Below, piece after piece: positions 38,010 to 47,043 of a stretch of 64,000 nt of DNA. The notes beneath the pieces are model-generated. The model saw only the letters and a program-made list of their open reading frames with translations. It made no database searches and was not told the origin of the DNA. The stretch is taken from assembly GCA_026184435.1 (NCBI GenBank), contig CP046447.1. The stretch is one strand, 5' to 3'. This DNA is from JAADFF01 sp013153035 (GTDB taxonomy: Bacteria > Coprothermobacterota > Coprothermobacteria > Coprothermobacterales > JAADFF01). The stretch's first letter is position 1; each line of letters begins with the position of its first letter. Position numbers and translations under genes: made by a program.

Positions 38010-40100
38010 ATGGAAAATATAGAAGATGTCTTTTCACATAAAAACTGGGAATATATATTTAACAATCTTATTAAGGGCAAAAGCAGGCAGGAGATAGAGG
38101 ACTTTGTACTGACACAGATAGAAAATGCCTTTGATGATATTGACGGCTGTGTTATCTCAAGAAATGTCGAAAGCGCCGACATGCTCTATGTCACTGCAGC
38201 CCATGGCACATATAGTAAATATCTTCATCATCAGCTCAGCCGAACCGAAGGGCTCTCCGGTTATGGGCTCATCCACAGAAAGGTCTATGCGGTTAATTCA
38301 TTTCACGAAATTCCTGTAGGTATAACCATATATGGAGATTCATTCACAGAAGTTGATAGGGTTCTCGTCATACCCCTCATACCAAAGCATGGACTTCTAT
38401 ACAATCCTACCAAGATACATGCAGTTGTCGTACTCCACAGAAAAAACAAAGATTTTACAGAAGAAGAAGTCAGCCGTGCCCGTCAGCTATCAGAACACTA
38501 TGGATACCTTTTAGACATCTACTATGCCACAAACCTCATGTTTTCTATGAGACATATAGAAGAGATGGGAAGACAGATGATCACAGATGTCACATCTAAT
38601 ATACGCTCTATCAGAGAATTTATGAACACATACCTTGAAAAAGCCATACAATATATTGGCGGTGCCGAGGCAGGTTCCCTCCTTATAGAGGTGCCCGGTG
38701 GATTTAAATTTATTGCCGTGTCAGGATATCCCAAAGGACTTCTTGACATGCCTCCCATAAGCAGGAAAAACCATCTAAGGTGGTACTACTATGGTGAGAA
38801 TAAAATGCGACAGGGAATTCCTCGTATACTGACACCATCAGTAATACAAGCCCTTATGAAAGAGGATGTTGTGGCCAAAGAGAGCAAGAACACACAGCGT
38901 ATACAATCATCACTTGGTATCCCCATTGTTGGAAGAGGTCGTGTCGTACTGTTTATCAACCTTGATAGTTTCTCTTCACCTGTGGCATTTGATGATACAG
39001 ACATAGAGTTGGCAAAGCAGATGGGAACATATTTCACTGCAGCCTATGAGATACTCATGGACCGTGTCCGTATAGAGAAGAGAGATATTGTCATATCACG
39101 GCTAAATAACCTTGCTGAAAGACTATCCAATGAAGAGCATAAAAATGAAAACTCTTCCATCAGAAAAATATTCATCGATGTGGTAACAGATGGTCTTGAA
39201 ATATTAAAACCACATACTATTGTTTTCATAAGGGAAAAATACATAGACAGACCACTATTTATAGGAGAAAAAGACGAAAAGCTCCAAAAAAAAGTGCTTA
39301 CCCTTATCCCCATTGCTAAAATCAACAGATATGCCATCGGCATACACGGTAAATACAATCTTCTCATTGTACATAAAGACATACTTGCTGATAATGAACA
39401 CATCAATATTTTCATTGCCCTAACCCGAGAGGATATATGGAGCAGAGCCGATCTTGATTACATATTCTCCATTATCAATTCTGCCATTATATACCTGAAA
39501 AACATCTTATACCTGAGGGCTATAGGTAAAACCCAAGAAGAAACATTGAAAATGCTAGGCAAGGCACTGGAAATGCGTGACATCGAAACCAAGGGCCATA
39601 CGGAGCGCACAGCCCTACTGACCAAAATTCTTGCCAAACATATGGGCTTTAAAGATATGAAAGGTATTATGTGGGGAGCCTACATACACGATATAGGCAA
39701 GATAGCCATACCCGATAGGATACTGCTGAAACCAGATAGACTAACAAGAGAGGAGTTTGACATTATTAAGAGGCATGTGATATATGGATATGACCTTATC
39801 AGGAACATAAAAGGATTACCTGAGACAACAAAAAATGTTGTGCTATATCACCACGAACGATGGGACGGTACAGGTTATATGAGAGGCATAGGTGGTGAAA
39901 ACATACCACTTGAGGCTCGTATATTTGCCGTTGTCGATGTTTTTGACGCCCTCATCTCCGAAAGACCTTATAAAAATCCTTGGTCTCCCGAAGAAGCCAT
40001 GAAAGAGATAGAGAAAAATGCCGGTACCCATTTTGATCCCCAAATTGTCCAAGTCTTCCTGAAAATAATACCCCAATACCTACAAACACTCAACATATAG
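38010..40100 (+). CDS. GAF/HD-GYP phosphodiesterase, tandem copy 2
   Basis: The 696-aa protein has two GAF-like domains (about 15-175 and 200-355, the second with IEVPGGFKFIAVSGYPKGLL), a third divergent segment and a C-terminal HD-GYP domain with KGHTERTA, HDIGK, HHERWDGTGYM and DVFDAL. Metal ligands are intact; Pro of GYP is Met. AGGGGAG lies 5 nt before ATG 38010. Its N-terminus (MENIEDVFSHKNWEYIF) resembles that of copy 4 (42304), while copies 3 and 5 share another N-terminus, so the array alternates two subtypes. Confidence 0.9.
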   Translation: MENIEDVFSHKNWEYIFNNLIKGKSRQEIEDFVLTQIENAFDDIDGCVISRNVESADMLYVTAAHGTYSKYLHHQLSRTEGLSGYGLIHRKVYAVNSFHEIPVGITIYGDSFTEVDRVLVIPLIPKHGLLYNPTKIHAVVVLHRKNKDFTEEEVSRARQLSEHYGYLLDIYYATNLMFSMRHIEEMGRQMITDVTSNIRSIREFMNTYLEKAIQYIGGAEAGSLLIEVPGGFKFIAVSGYPKGLLDMPPISRKNHLRWYYYGENKMRQGIPRILTPSVIQALMKEDVVAKESKNTQRIQSSLGIPIVGRGRVVLFINLDSFSSPVAFDDTDIELAKQMGTYFTAAYEILMDRVRIEKRDIVISRLNNLAERLSNEEHKNENSSIRKIFIDVVTDGLEILKPHTIVFIREKYIDRPLFIGEKDEKLQKKVLTLIPIAKINRYAIGIHGKYNLLIVHKDILADNEHINIFIALTREDIWSRADLDYIFSIINSAIIYLKNILYLRAIGKTQEETLKMLGKALEMRDIETKGHTERTALLTKILAKHMGFKDMKGIMWGAYIHDIGKIAIPDRILLKPDRLTREEFDIIKRHVIYGYDLIRNIKGLPETTKNVVLYHHERWDGTGYMRGIGGENIPLEARIFAVVDVFDALISERPYKNPWSPEEAMKEIEKNAGTHFDPQIVQVFLKIIPQYLQTLNI

Positions 40101-40106
40101 TATAAT
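40101..40106 (+). promoter_or_regulatory. -10 element before HD-GYP copy 3
   Basis: TATAAT, immediately after the stop of copy 2 and 56 nt before the ATG at 40162. No -35 consensus. It suggests copies are transcribed separately. Confidence 0.35.
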
Positions 40107-40161
40107 AATCCACCTCAACTGGTATATGTGCTACAGTAATTTAGAGGGAAGGGAGGATTAC

Positions 40162-42246
40162 ATGTTTAGGGAACTAAAAAATTTCCGATACGAAGTATGG
40201 GAAAGCATACTTGATGACCTTATCAATCATCTTATAAAAGAAAAAGCAGAGAGAGAAATCGCCTCTGCTATTGGTAGTGCTTTTGAAAAAGTAGATGGCT
40301 ATACATTTGTCAGGTATATAGCCCACGGTCATAGACTACATGTCACAGTAGGAGAGGGCTATTACAGCATATATCTTCACGATGAGGTAGATGAAAACGA
40401 AGGGCTTATAGGATACAGCCTTAAAACATTGCAACCCTATTATGTGAACGGACCATCCATGATACCAGCCGGTGTCAAACCCTATGGAAAACGCACTATT
40501 ACAGACAGAGACAGCTATATGATTATTCCCCTTGTGCCCAATAGACAGGTCCTAACAGACACCAACCTTGTTAAAGGGATTGTTGTATTACACCGTAAAG
40601 CCCTTCCATTTACCGATGATGACTTAACAAAAGCCCAAGTGCTTTCTAAGAGATTCGGTTACATTTTAGATATATACAATGCCACCAAGCTAATTAAAGA
40701 GGTAGAGAAGATAGAAAAGTTAGGAGAGTCAATTATACATGAAGCACTGGGCAGTGTATCATCTCCATATGAGTTTTATAGTAAGCACCTTGAAAGCATT
40801 GTAGAAGCCATTCCATCGGCAGAAGGTGGTTCTCTACTGACAGAAACACCAATGGGTTTCAAATTCTTGGCCATACACGGATTTGAACCAGAACTACTCG
40901 CCATTCCACCACTTGATAAAGAATGTCACTTAAACTGGTATCATTACGGTGAAGAGAATCTTAGGAAGGGTGTTCCCCGTATTCTTACCAGAAAACAGAT
41001 AGAAGCCATCATAGCCTATGACAAAGTCGCCAATGATAGTCCCAAAACCCGTATTATTATGTCGACTATGGCCATACCCGTTGTTCACGATGGCAAAGTC
41101 GTGCTATTTCTCAACCTTGACAACTTTACATCTCCTGCAGCATTCGACGAAAATGATGTATTTCTTGCCAAGAAACTCAGCATGTATCTTGCCAGTGCAT
41201 ATAGCATACTTGAGGAAAAACTAAGGGCCACCCAGAGGGCAAACATTATCAATGAGCTTCACTATCTATCAGATGCCATGGCCACAGGTGCCATATCTAA
41301 AACGGCATCTACCCAAGAAACACTGGAAAGTGTCTTTGTCGATGTACTCAAGGAAGGCAAAAAAATACTGTCCCCTCAGTGGACATACATCTTTTCCGAC
41401 AGTTTCGAATACATAGAATCAGACCTTGATGAAGAAAAACAGCAAAAGCTCAAAGAGAGAATAAACAAGATGCTCAAAGAAAACAAGACCCTCTGCACAT
41501 GTGAAAACCTTAGCCTACTCCTTATCCCCTACACCGTCCAAACAGATAAACATTCCTTCACCATCTACGTCGCTATGGCCAGAGATCTACCTTGGAGTGA
41601 TATCGATATCAGCTATATCAAGTCTATCCTCAGCGGCGCTACTGTCTATATGAAAAACCTCTCTTACCTCAGGGCTATCTACAAAACTCAAGAGGAAACT
41701 TTGAAACTCCTCGGTAAAGCCCTTGAGGTCAGAGATATTGAAACTAAGGGACACACTGAACGCACTGCTAACCTTACCCGCCTCCTCGCTCAAAAACTTG
41801 GATTTACAGATATCAAGGGTATTGTTTGGGGCGCCTACCTCCACGATATCGGTAAGCTTGCTATCCCCGATAAAATTCTTCTCAAACCCGGTAAACTTAC
41901 ACCTGAGGAGTTTGAGGTTATCAAGTCCCATGTCGTTCATGGCTACAACCTTATCAAGCATATTGAGGGTCTCTCTGAAACTACCAAGAATGTTGTTCTA
42001 TACCACCATGAAAAGTGGGATGGCTCCGGTTATGTCCATGGCCTCAAGGGTGAAGATATCCCCCTTGAAGCCCGTATCTTTGCCATCATTGATGTCTACG
42101 ATGCCCTTATTTCTGAAAGACCCTATAAGAAACCTTGGTCATCTGACAAGGCCATACAGGAAATTAAGAAAGGGGCCGGTTCTCACTTTGACCCCAAGGT
42201 TGTAGAGGCCTTTGAAGAGGTTATTAAGAAAAGGGAACATATTTAG
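40162..42246 (+). CDS. GAF/HD-GYP phosphodiesterase, tandem copy 3
   Basis: The 694-aa protein starts MFRELKNFRYEVWESIL, closely matching copy 5 (MLEELKNFRYDTWRKLL), which fixes the start at 40162, 5 nt after GGGAGG; the frame is open upstream to 40126. Two GAF-like domains, a divergent third segment and an HD-GYP domain with KGHTERTA, HDIGK, HHEKWDGSGYV and DVYDAL follow. From about 41512 the DNA is almost identical to copy 5 (45816 on), and from about 43873 to copy 4. In this shared 3' part codon choice also shifts toward C-ending codons. Confidence 0.9.
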   Translation: MFRELKNFRYEVWESILDDLINHLIKEKAEREIASAIGSAFEKVDGYTFVRYIAHGHRLHVTVGEGYYSIYLHDEVDENEGLIGYSLKTLQPYYVNGPSMIPAGVKPYGKRTITDRDSYMIIPLVPNRQVLTDTNLVKGIVVLHRKALPFTDDDLTKAQVLSKRFGYILDIYNATKLIKEVEKIEKLGESIIHEALGSVSSPYEFYSKHLESIVEAIPSAEGGSLLTETPMGFKFLAIHGFEPELLAIPPLDKECHLNWYHYGEENLRKGVPRILTRKQIEAIIAYDKVANDSPKTRIIMSTMAIPVVHDGKVVLFLNLDNFTSPAAFDENDVFLAKKLSMYLASAYSILEEKLRATQRANIINELHYLSDAMATGAISKTASTQETLESVFVDVLKEGKKILSPQWTYIFSDSFEYIESDLDEEKQQKLKERINKMLKENKTLCTCENLSLLLIPYTVQTDKHSFTIYVAMARDLPWSDIDISYIKSILSGATVYMKNLSYLRAIYKTQEETLKLLGKALEVRDIETKGHTERTANLTRLLAQKLGFTDIKGIVWGAYLHDIGKLAIPDKILLKPGKLTPEEFEVIKSHVVHGYNLIKHIEGLSETTKNVVLYHHEKWDGSGYVHGLKGEDIPLEARIFAIIDVYDALISERPYKKPWSSDKAIQEIKKGAGSHFDPKVVEAFEEVIKKREHI
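41512..42225 (+). repeat. Homogenised 3' block of the HD-GYP array, copy A
   Basis: About 714 bp nearly identical to 45816-46529 at a constant offset of 4304, covering the end of the third sensory segment and the whole HD-GYP domain. Its last 500 bp match 43873-44365 too. The flanking 5' parts of the same genes are much more divergent. Confidence 0.8.
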
Positions 42247-42291
42247 AACGTAAACTCACTAAATTATATCGGTATAAACAATTACAAGTTG

Positions 42292-42297
42292 TATAAT
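42292..42297 (+). promoter_or_regulatory. -10 element placing the start of copy 4 at the mRNA 5' end
   Basis: TATAAT ends 6 nt before ATG 42304 and no Shine-Dalgarno site is present, so the transcript would start at or next to the ATG (leaderless). Confidence 0.4.
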
Positions 42298-42303
42298 AAA
42301 TGC

Positions 42304-44382
42304 ATGGAAAAGTTAATAGGATTTTCTCAAGATAAATGGAACAGTTTTGTCAACGAAAATATTAAAAACAAAACACGTTCAGATTTCGAGGTTTTTGCCC
42401 TCCAAAGAATTATTCATAACTTTCAACCTGTAGACGGTGCTGCGTTCATTCGATTTATTAATAGCGCAAAAACGCTTATGATAACAGCAGCATTAGGCTA
42501 TCTGAAAAACGCTTTATATACTGAGATTGAAAACCCCGACAGCATAATTACATCTTTAACCAAATCGATAATTATTAATAGCAAAACACCTATTCCTTCC
42601 ATATTAGAACCATACTTTAAACAGATAGGATTAACGGAAGAAATACTAATTATCCCTATAGTTTCAGAAAACCCTATAACTCCTCAACCACATAACCTTA
42701 AAGGATATGTAGTTATACAAAGAACTAATCAACAATTCAGCAAAGACGAACTTCAACTTACTAACACTCTTAGCAAGGAATATGGTACTCTTTTCGATGT
42801 ATTTGACAGCACAAAACTACTAATATATGGAAATGAAATTAGCACATTCGGTGAACAACTTATAAAAGAAGCCACAGACTACAGAGGTTCTGTATACGAC
42901 TTTTTTACGCGTAACATCGATAATATTATAAATCTTATACCTAATGCTCAAGCAGGTTCTACTTTAATAGAAACCCCAGCAGGTTTCAAATATCTTGCTA
43001 TTAGTGGATATACAAAAAAACTTTTTCAACTTCCACCAATTCCTAGACAAAATCATGTCAAATGGTACTATTATGGCAATAAGCGTATGAGAGATGGCAT
43101 ACCACGAATCCTTACAAGAGAGAAAATAAAAGAGATTGTACAAACAGATATAGTAGCAAAAACAAGTCCTTTAACCAAAGAGATACAAGTATCCCTGGGT
43201 ATACCAATAGTACACAATAAAGAAGTAGTATTATTTATCAATTTAGAAAACTTTGATTCCCCTTCTGCATTCGACGATAACGATATTATTCTTGGGCAAA
43301 AGTTAGCATCTTATCTAGTAGCTTGCCATCAAATACTGATACTAAAAGAGAAAGTAGAAAAAAGAGAAATAATCATTGCACAAACGAATGAAATGTCAGC
43401 TAGTTTAGCACAATCGCAAAAAAATCAAAACTTAGAGAACGTAGATCAGACAATGTTAGATTTATTCATAAACAATATATCTATCCTGAATCCCCATATT
43501 GTAATGATATGGGCAGAAGAGTCTGATAGAATTATCGCCTTCCCCGATGATACAAAAGAAGAAATTATTAGAGAACTCAAAGAACATATAACCAATCTTA
43601 TTCCTTACATAAAACTAAATAAATATGCCATAGGCACTTTTCACGGAAAAAATCTACTTATTATCCACAAAAACATACCATTAAAGAAAAATCTACATGT
43701 CTCTTTATACATCGCTCTAACAAGAGAACTACCATGGAGCAGTATTGCTTTAAACTATATTAACTCCACAATCAGTAGTATCACAATATACGGCAAAAAT
43801 CTTATGTACCTTAAAACGATAAATACTACCCAGGAAGAAACCTTGAAAATGTTGGGGAAAGTTCTAGAGGCTAGAGACATTGAAACTAAGGGCCATACTG
43901 AACGCACTGCTAACCTTACCCGCCTACTCGCCCAAAAACTTGGATTTACAGATATCAAGGGTATCGTCTGGGGCGCCTACCTACACGATATCGGTAAGCT
44001 TGCTATCCCTGACAAGATTCTTCTCAAACCCGGTAAACTTACACCTGAGGAGTTTGAGGTTATCAAGTCCCATGTCGTTCATGGCTACAACCTCATCAAG
44101 CATATTGAGGGTCTCTCTGAAACTACCAAGAATGTTGTTCTATACCACCATGAAAAGTGGGATGGATCCGGTTATGTCAATGGCCTCAAGGGTGAAGATA
44201 TCCCCCTTGAAGCTCGTATCTTTGCCGTTGTTGATGTCTATGATGCCCTTATCTCTGAAAGACCCTATAAGAAACCTTGGTCCCATGATGAGGCTATACA
44301 GGAAATTAAACGCTCTGCTGGTTCCCACTTTGACCCCAAGGTTGTAGAGGCCTTTGAAGAGGTTGTCAAGGAAAAGAAATAA
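42304..44382 (+). CDS. GAF/HD-GYP phosphodiesterase, tandem copy 4, mosaic gene
   Basis: The 692-aa protein starts MEKLIGFSQDKWNSF (ATG 42304); a TTG start at 42289 would overlap the -10 box. It has two GAF-like domains, a third divergent segment and an HD-GYP domain with KGHTERTA, HDIGK, HHEKWDGSGYV and DVYDAL. The first 1570 bp are visibly more A+T-rich than any neighbour, whereas the last 500 bp, from about 43873, are nearly identical to copies 3 and 5. This sharp switch points to gene conversion of the 3' end. No ribosome site is seen. Confidence 0.9.
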   Translation: MEKLIGFSQDKWNSFVNENIKNKTRSDFEVFALQRIIHNFQPVDGAAFIRFINSAKTLMITAALGYLKNALYTEIENPDSIITSLTKSIIINSKTPIPSILEPYFKQIGLTEEILIIPIVSENPITPQPHNLKGYVVIQRTNQQFSKDELQLTNTLSKEYGTLFDVFDSTKLLIYGNEISTFGEQLIKEATDYRGSVYDFFTRNIDNIINLIPNAQAGSTLIETPAGFKYLAISGYTKKLFQLPPIPRQNHVKWYYYGNKRMRDGIPRILTREKIKEIVQTDIVAKTSPLTKEIQVSLGIPIVHNKEVVLFINLENFDSPSAFDDNDIILGQKLASYLVACHQILILKEKVEKREIIIAQTNEMSASLAQSQKNQNLENVDQTMLDLFINNISILNPHIVMIWAEESDRIIAFPDDTKEEIIRELKEHITNLIPYIKLNKYAIGTFHGKNLLIIHKNIPLKKNLHVSLYIALTRELPWSSIALNYINSTISSITIYGKNLMYLKTINTTQEETLKMLGKVLEARDIETKGHTERTANLTRLLAQKLGFTDIKGIVWGAYLHDIGKLAIPDKILLKPGKLTPEEFEVIKSHVVHGYNLIKHIEGLSETTKNVVLYHHEKWDGSGYVNGLKGEDIPLEARIFAVVDVYDALISERPYKKPWSHDEAIQEIKRSAGSHFDPKVVEAFEEVVKEKK
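43873..44365 (+). repeat. Homogenised 3' block of the HD-GYP array, copy B
   Basis: About 490 bp encoding most of the HD-GYP domain, nearly identical to 41733-42225 and 46037-46529. The left boundary is sharp: upstream, the sequences are clearly divergent. Confidence 0.75.
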
Positions 44383-44465
44383 CACAACCCTATCTTCTAC
44401 CCTTCTTCTTGTTCACAATTATCGTTCATTCTTGTTGTAATATTTAGTAAGAAAGGAAGATCTGT

Positions 44466-46559
44466 ATGTTAGAAGAATTAAAAAACTTTAGATATGACAC
44501 ATGGAGAAAATTACTCAACAACCTGATAAATAAGGCCACCATAGAAGATGTCGAAAAAGAAATATCTCGTATCATAGCAAATTCTTTTGAAAGAATAGAA
44601 GGATACGCTTTTATTAGACATATAGAACACGGGCACAGATTACATGTCACCGTCGCCGAAGGCTACTATAAAAGGTATCTTCACGATGAAATACCAGAAC
44701 ACGAAGGATTAATAGGACACAGCGCAAGGACTAAAAAACCCTATTATATCAATGGTCCTTCCATGATTCCACACGGGGTAATACCATTTGGAGATAGAGA
44801 AATTACAGATGCAGATAGCTACATAATTATCCCTCTTATACCCGACACTCAGATACTGGAGAGCACCAATAATATAAAGGGCTTTGTTGTATTACATAGA
44901 AGAAACCTACCATTTGGAGAAAAAGAGTTGGAAATAGCACACGACCTATCGTTGAGATTTGGGTACATACTGGATATATACAACGCAACAAAACTTCTCA
45001 AAGACACTGAAAAGGTAGAAATGATAGGAGAAACTATCATCCATGAGGCTCTGGGAAATGTGTCTTCTCCAAACAAATTTTACAGCAAGCATTTAGAGAA
45101 TATGGTCAATGCCATACCATCCGCAGAGGGAGGTTCACTACTGGCGGAAACACCTATGGGTTTCAAAATCATAGCTATACATGGCTTTGAAGACTATCTT
45201 TTAAATATTCCACCATTTGATAAAGATGTCATCTTACACTGGTACCACTACGGCGAGGAAGACCTTAAAAGGGGTATTCCCAGAACACTAACAGAAAAAC
45301 TCGTAAGAGAAATAATCAAAACAGACAAAATAGCCCAAATTAGCCCCAAAACAAGGCAAATAAGATCCACCATGACAATACCCATTGTCCACGATGGAAA
45401 GATTGTTTTATTCATAAATCTTGACAGTTTCAGTTCACCTGTAGCATTCAACGAAAATGATATTTTTATAGCGAAAAAGCTTAGCATGTACCTCGTAAGT
45501 GCCTACAGCATACTCGAGGAAAAGTTAAGAGCCAAACAAAGAGAAAACATAATAACAGAGCTGCATCACCTATCTGACGCCATGGCAACAGATAGCATAT
45601 CCAAAACAGCATCTCCTCAGGAGGCATTAGAAAACATATTTATAGATGTGCTGAGAGAAGGAAAACATATACTCTCACCTAAATGGACCTATATCTTCTC
45701 TGACAACTTTGAACATATAGAATCAGAGCTTGATGAAGACATGGAAAGGATACTTAAAGAAAAAACATTGGAAATGTTAGAAAACAATCAAATAACATAC
45801 ACAGGATCAAACTTCTGCCTACTCCTTATTCCTTACACCGTCCAAACAGATAAACATTCCTTCACCATCTACGTCGCTATGGCCAGAGATCTACCTTGGA
45901 GTGATATCGATATCAGCTATATCAAGTCTATCCTCAGCGGCGCTACTGTCTATATGAAAAACCTCTCTTACCTCAGGGCTATCTACAAAACTCAAGAGGA
46001 AACTTTGAAACTCCTCGGTAAAGCCCTTGAGGTCAGAGATATTGAAACTAAGGGACACACTGAACGCACTGCTAACCTTACCCGCCTCCTCGCTCAAAAA
46101 CTTGGATTTACAGATATCAAGGGTATTGTTTGGGGCGCTTACCTACACGATATCGGTAAGCTTGCTATCCCTGACAAAATTCTTCTCAAACCCGGTAAAC
46201 TCTCCCCTGAAGAATTTGAGGTTATCAAGTCTCATGTTATTCACGGCTACAACCTCATCAAGCATATTGAGGGTCTCTCTGAAACTACCAAGAATGTTGT
46301 TCTATACCACCATGAAAAGTGGGATGGCTCCGGTTATGTCCATGGCCTCAAGGGTGAAGATATCCCCCTTGAAGCTCGTATCTTTGCCATCATTGATGTC
46401 TACGATGCCCTTATTTCTGAAAGACCCTATAAGAAACCTTGGTCATCTGACAAGGCCATACAGGAAATTAAGAAAGGGGCCGGTTCTCACTTTGACCCCA
46501 AGGTTGTAGAGGCCTTTGAAGAGGTTATAAAAGAGAAAAACAGGAAAGATAAATATTGA
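44466..46559 (+). CDS. GAF/HD-GYP phosphodiesterase, tandem copy 5
   Basis: The 697-aa protein matches copy 3 along its whole length, more loosely in the N-terminal two-thirds and almost exactly from about residue 450. Domains are GAF-like (about 10-170), GAF-like (about 195-350; ETPMGFKIIAIHGFE), a third segment and HD-GYP with KGHTERTA, HDIGK, HHEKWDGSGYV and DVYDAL. GGAAG precedes ATG 44466 by 6-7 nt. It ends the tandem array; no convincing terminator follows, and the next 330 bp (46560-46890) are A+T-rich with no gene I can support. Confidence 0.9.
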   Translation: MLEELKNFRYDTWRKLLNNLINKATIEDVEKEISRIIANSFERIEGYAFIRHIEHGHRLHVTVAEGYYKRYLHDEIPEHEGLIGHSARTKKPYYINGPSMIPHGVIPFGDREITDADSYIIIPLIPDTQILESTNNIKGFVVLHRRNLPFGEKELEIAHDLSLRFGYILDIYNATKLLKDTEKVEMIGETIIHEALGNVSSPNKFYSKHLENMVNAIPSAEGGSLLAETPMGFKIIAIHGFEDYLLNIPPFDKDVILHWYHYGEEDLKRGIPRTLTEKLVREIIKTDKIAQISPKTRQIRSTMTIPIVHDGKIVLFINLDSFSSPVAFNENDIFIAKKLSMYLVSAYSILEEKLRAKQRENIITELHHLSDAMATDSISKTASPQEALENIFIDVLREGKHILSPKWTYIFSDNFEHIESELDEDMERILKEKTLEMLENNQITYTGSNFCLLLIPYTVQTDKHSFTIYVAMARDLPWSDIDISYIKSILSGATVYMKNLSYLRAIYKTQEETLKLLGKALEVRDIETKGHTERTANLTRLLAQKLGFTDIKGIVWGAYLHDIGKLAIPDKILLKPGKLSPEEFEVIKSHVIHGYNLIKHIEGLSETTKNVVLYHHEKWDGSGYVHGLKGEDIPLEARIFAIIDVYDALISERPYKKPWSSDKAIQEIKKGAGSHFDPKVVEAFEEVIKEKNRKDKY
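45816..46529 (+). repeat. Homogenised 3' block of the HD-GYP array, copy C
   Basis: Counterpart of 41512-42225. Long runs are identical, with a cluster of silent differences around 46190-46250. Confidence 0.8.
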
Positions 46560-46858
46560 ACAACCATACTCAAGGGATTGTCTTATAAATGATCCTTCAA
46601 GCACAACATGCTCAAAACTTATACTTAACTATTCTAAAAACTTGCATATTTTATAGAGATGAAACTTCTTAATGCATAAAACACTTGGTCCGCAAGGTAC
46701 CCATATGATAAAATAACATCTTCCGCCAAAAATATCAGAGGGCAATATTTTGCATACTATAAGATTTTTGGGGTAGGAGATTATTATAGCACGGAAAACC
46801 CTCAAAAAATACCACATAGACAAAATTTTTTCTTAACACACATTTTGCATTTCGTGGA

Positions 46859-46864
46859 TATAAT
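46859..46864 (+). promoter_or_regulatory. -10 element of the pyrimidine operon
   Basis: TATAAT preceded by GTGGA; TTAACA at 46833-46838 is the best -35 but the spacer would be 20 nt. The next 165 nt to pyrB hold the leader. Confidence 0.45.
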
Positions 46865-46893
46865 AAGAAAAAACTTGGGGGTTTATTAGGGGG

Positions 46894-47043
46894 ATGCGAA
46901 AGACAATGATGCGAGCAAGCGGGGGGAAATTAAAGATATCCATCACTGCGGTGCATCCTCTGGTCTTTGGGAGCCTTTACGGCTCCCTTTTTTTTTTGGC
47001 CGAAAAACACGGTTATAAGGGGGGATTTTCATGGATCTTCTGA
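46894..47043 (+). CDS. Possible pyr leader peptide overlapping the attenuator
   Basis: A 49-codon frame opens at ATG 46894 right after GGGGG, passes through both arms of the terminator and its T-tract (encoding SLFFLAEKHG there), and stops at 47043, 13 nt inside pyrB. In enterobacterial pyrBI a leader peptide likewise runs through the attenuator, and ribosome progress decides termination according to UTP-dependent polymerase pausing. The arrangement here looks the same, but the ribosome-site spacing is poor and the frame could be chance. Confidence 0.35.
   Translation: MRKTMMRASGGKLKISITAVHPLVFGSLYGSLFFLAEKHGYKGGFSWIF
46969..46997 (+). terminator. Attenuator-type terminator before pyrB
   Basis: GGGAGCC (46969-46975), TTTAC loop, GGCTCCC (46981-46987), then ten T. 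It lies between the promoter and pyrB with no gene before it, so it can only act as a conditional terminator. Upstream, GGATGC pairs with GCATCC and AAAGAC (46899-46904) can pair with GTCTTT (46963-46968), which abuts the terminator stem. No PyrR-binding loop was recognised. Confidence 0.8.

Noticed and set aside
41723..42205. 160-aa second-frame protein in the HD-GYP 3' ends (also near 43880 and 46027)
   Set aside because: It appears in all three homogenised copies only because their DNA is nearly identical; it is Ser/Leu-rich and has no start signal.
41512..46529. Repeated blocks as an insertion sequence or transposon
   Set aside because: The repeats lie in frame within paralogous genes, encode the HD-GYP domain and have no terminal inverted repeats or target duplications.
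46629..46823. 64-aa minus-strand frame between HD-GYP copy 5 and pyrB
   Set aside because: A+T-rich non-coding composition, no ribosome site, and no recognisable protein.
46865..46997. PyrR-binding attenuation site
   Set aside because: No match to the conserved PyrR-binding loop was seen; a simple terminator with an overlapping frame fits better.
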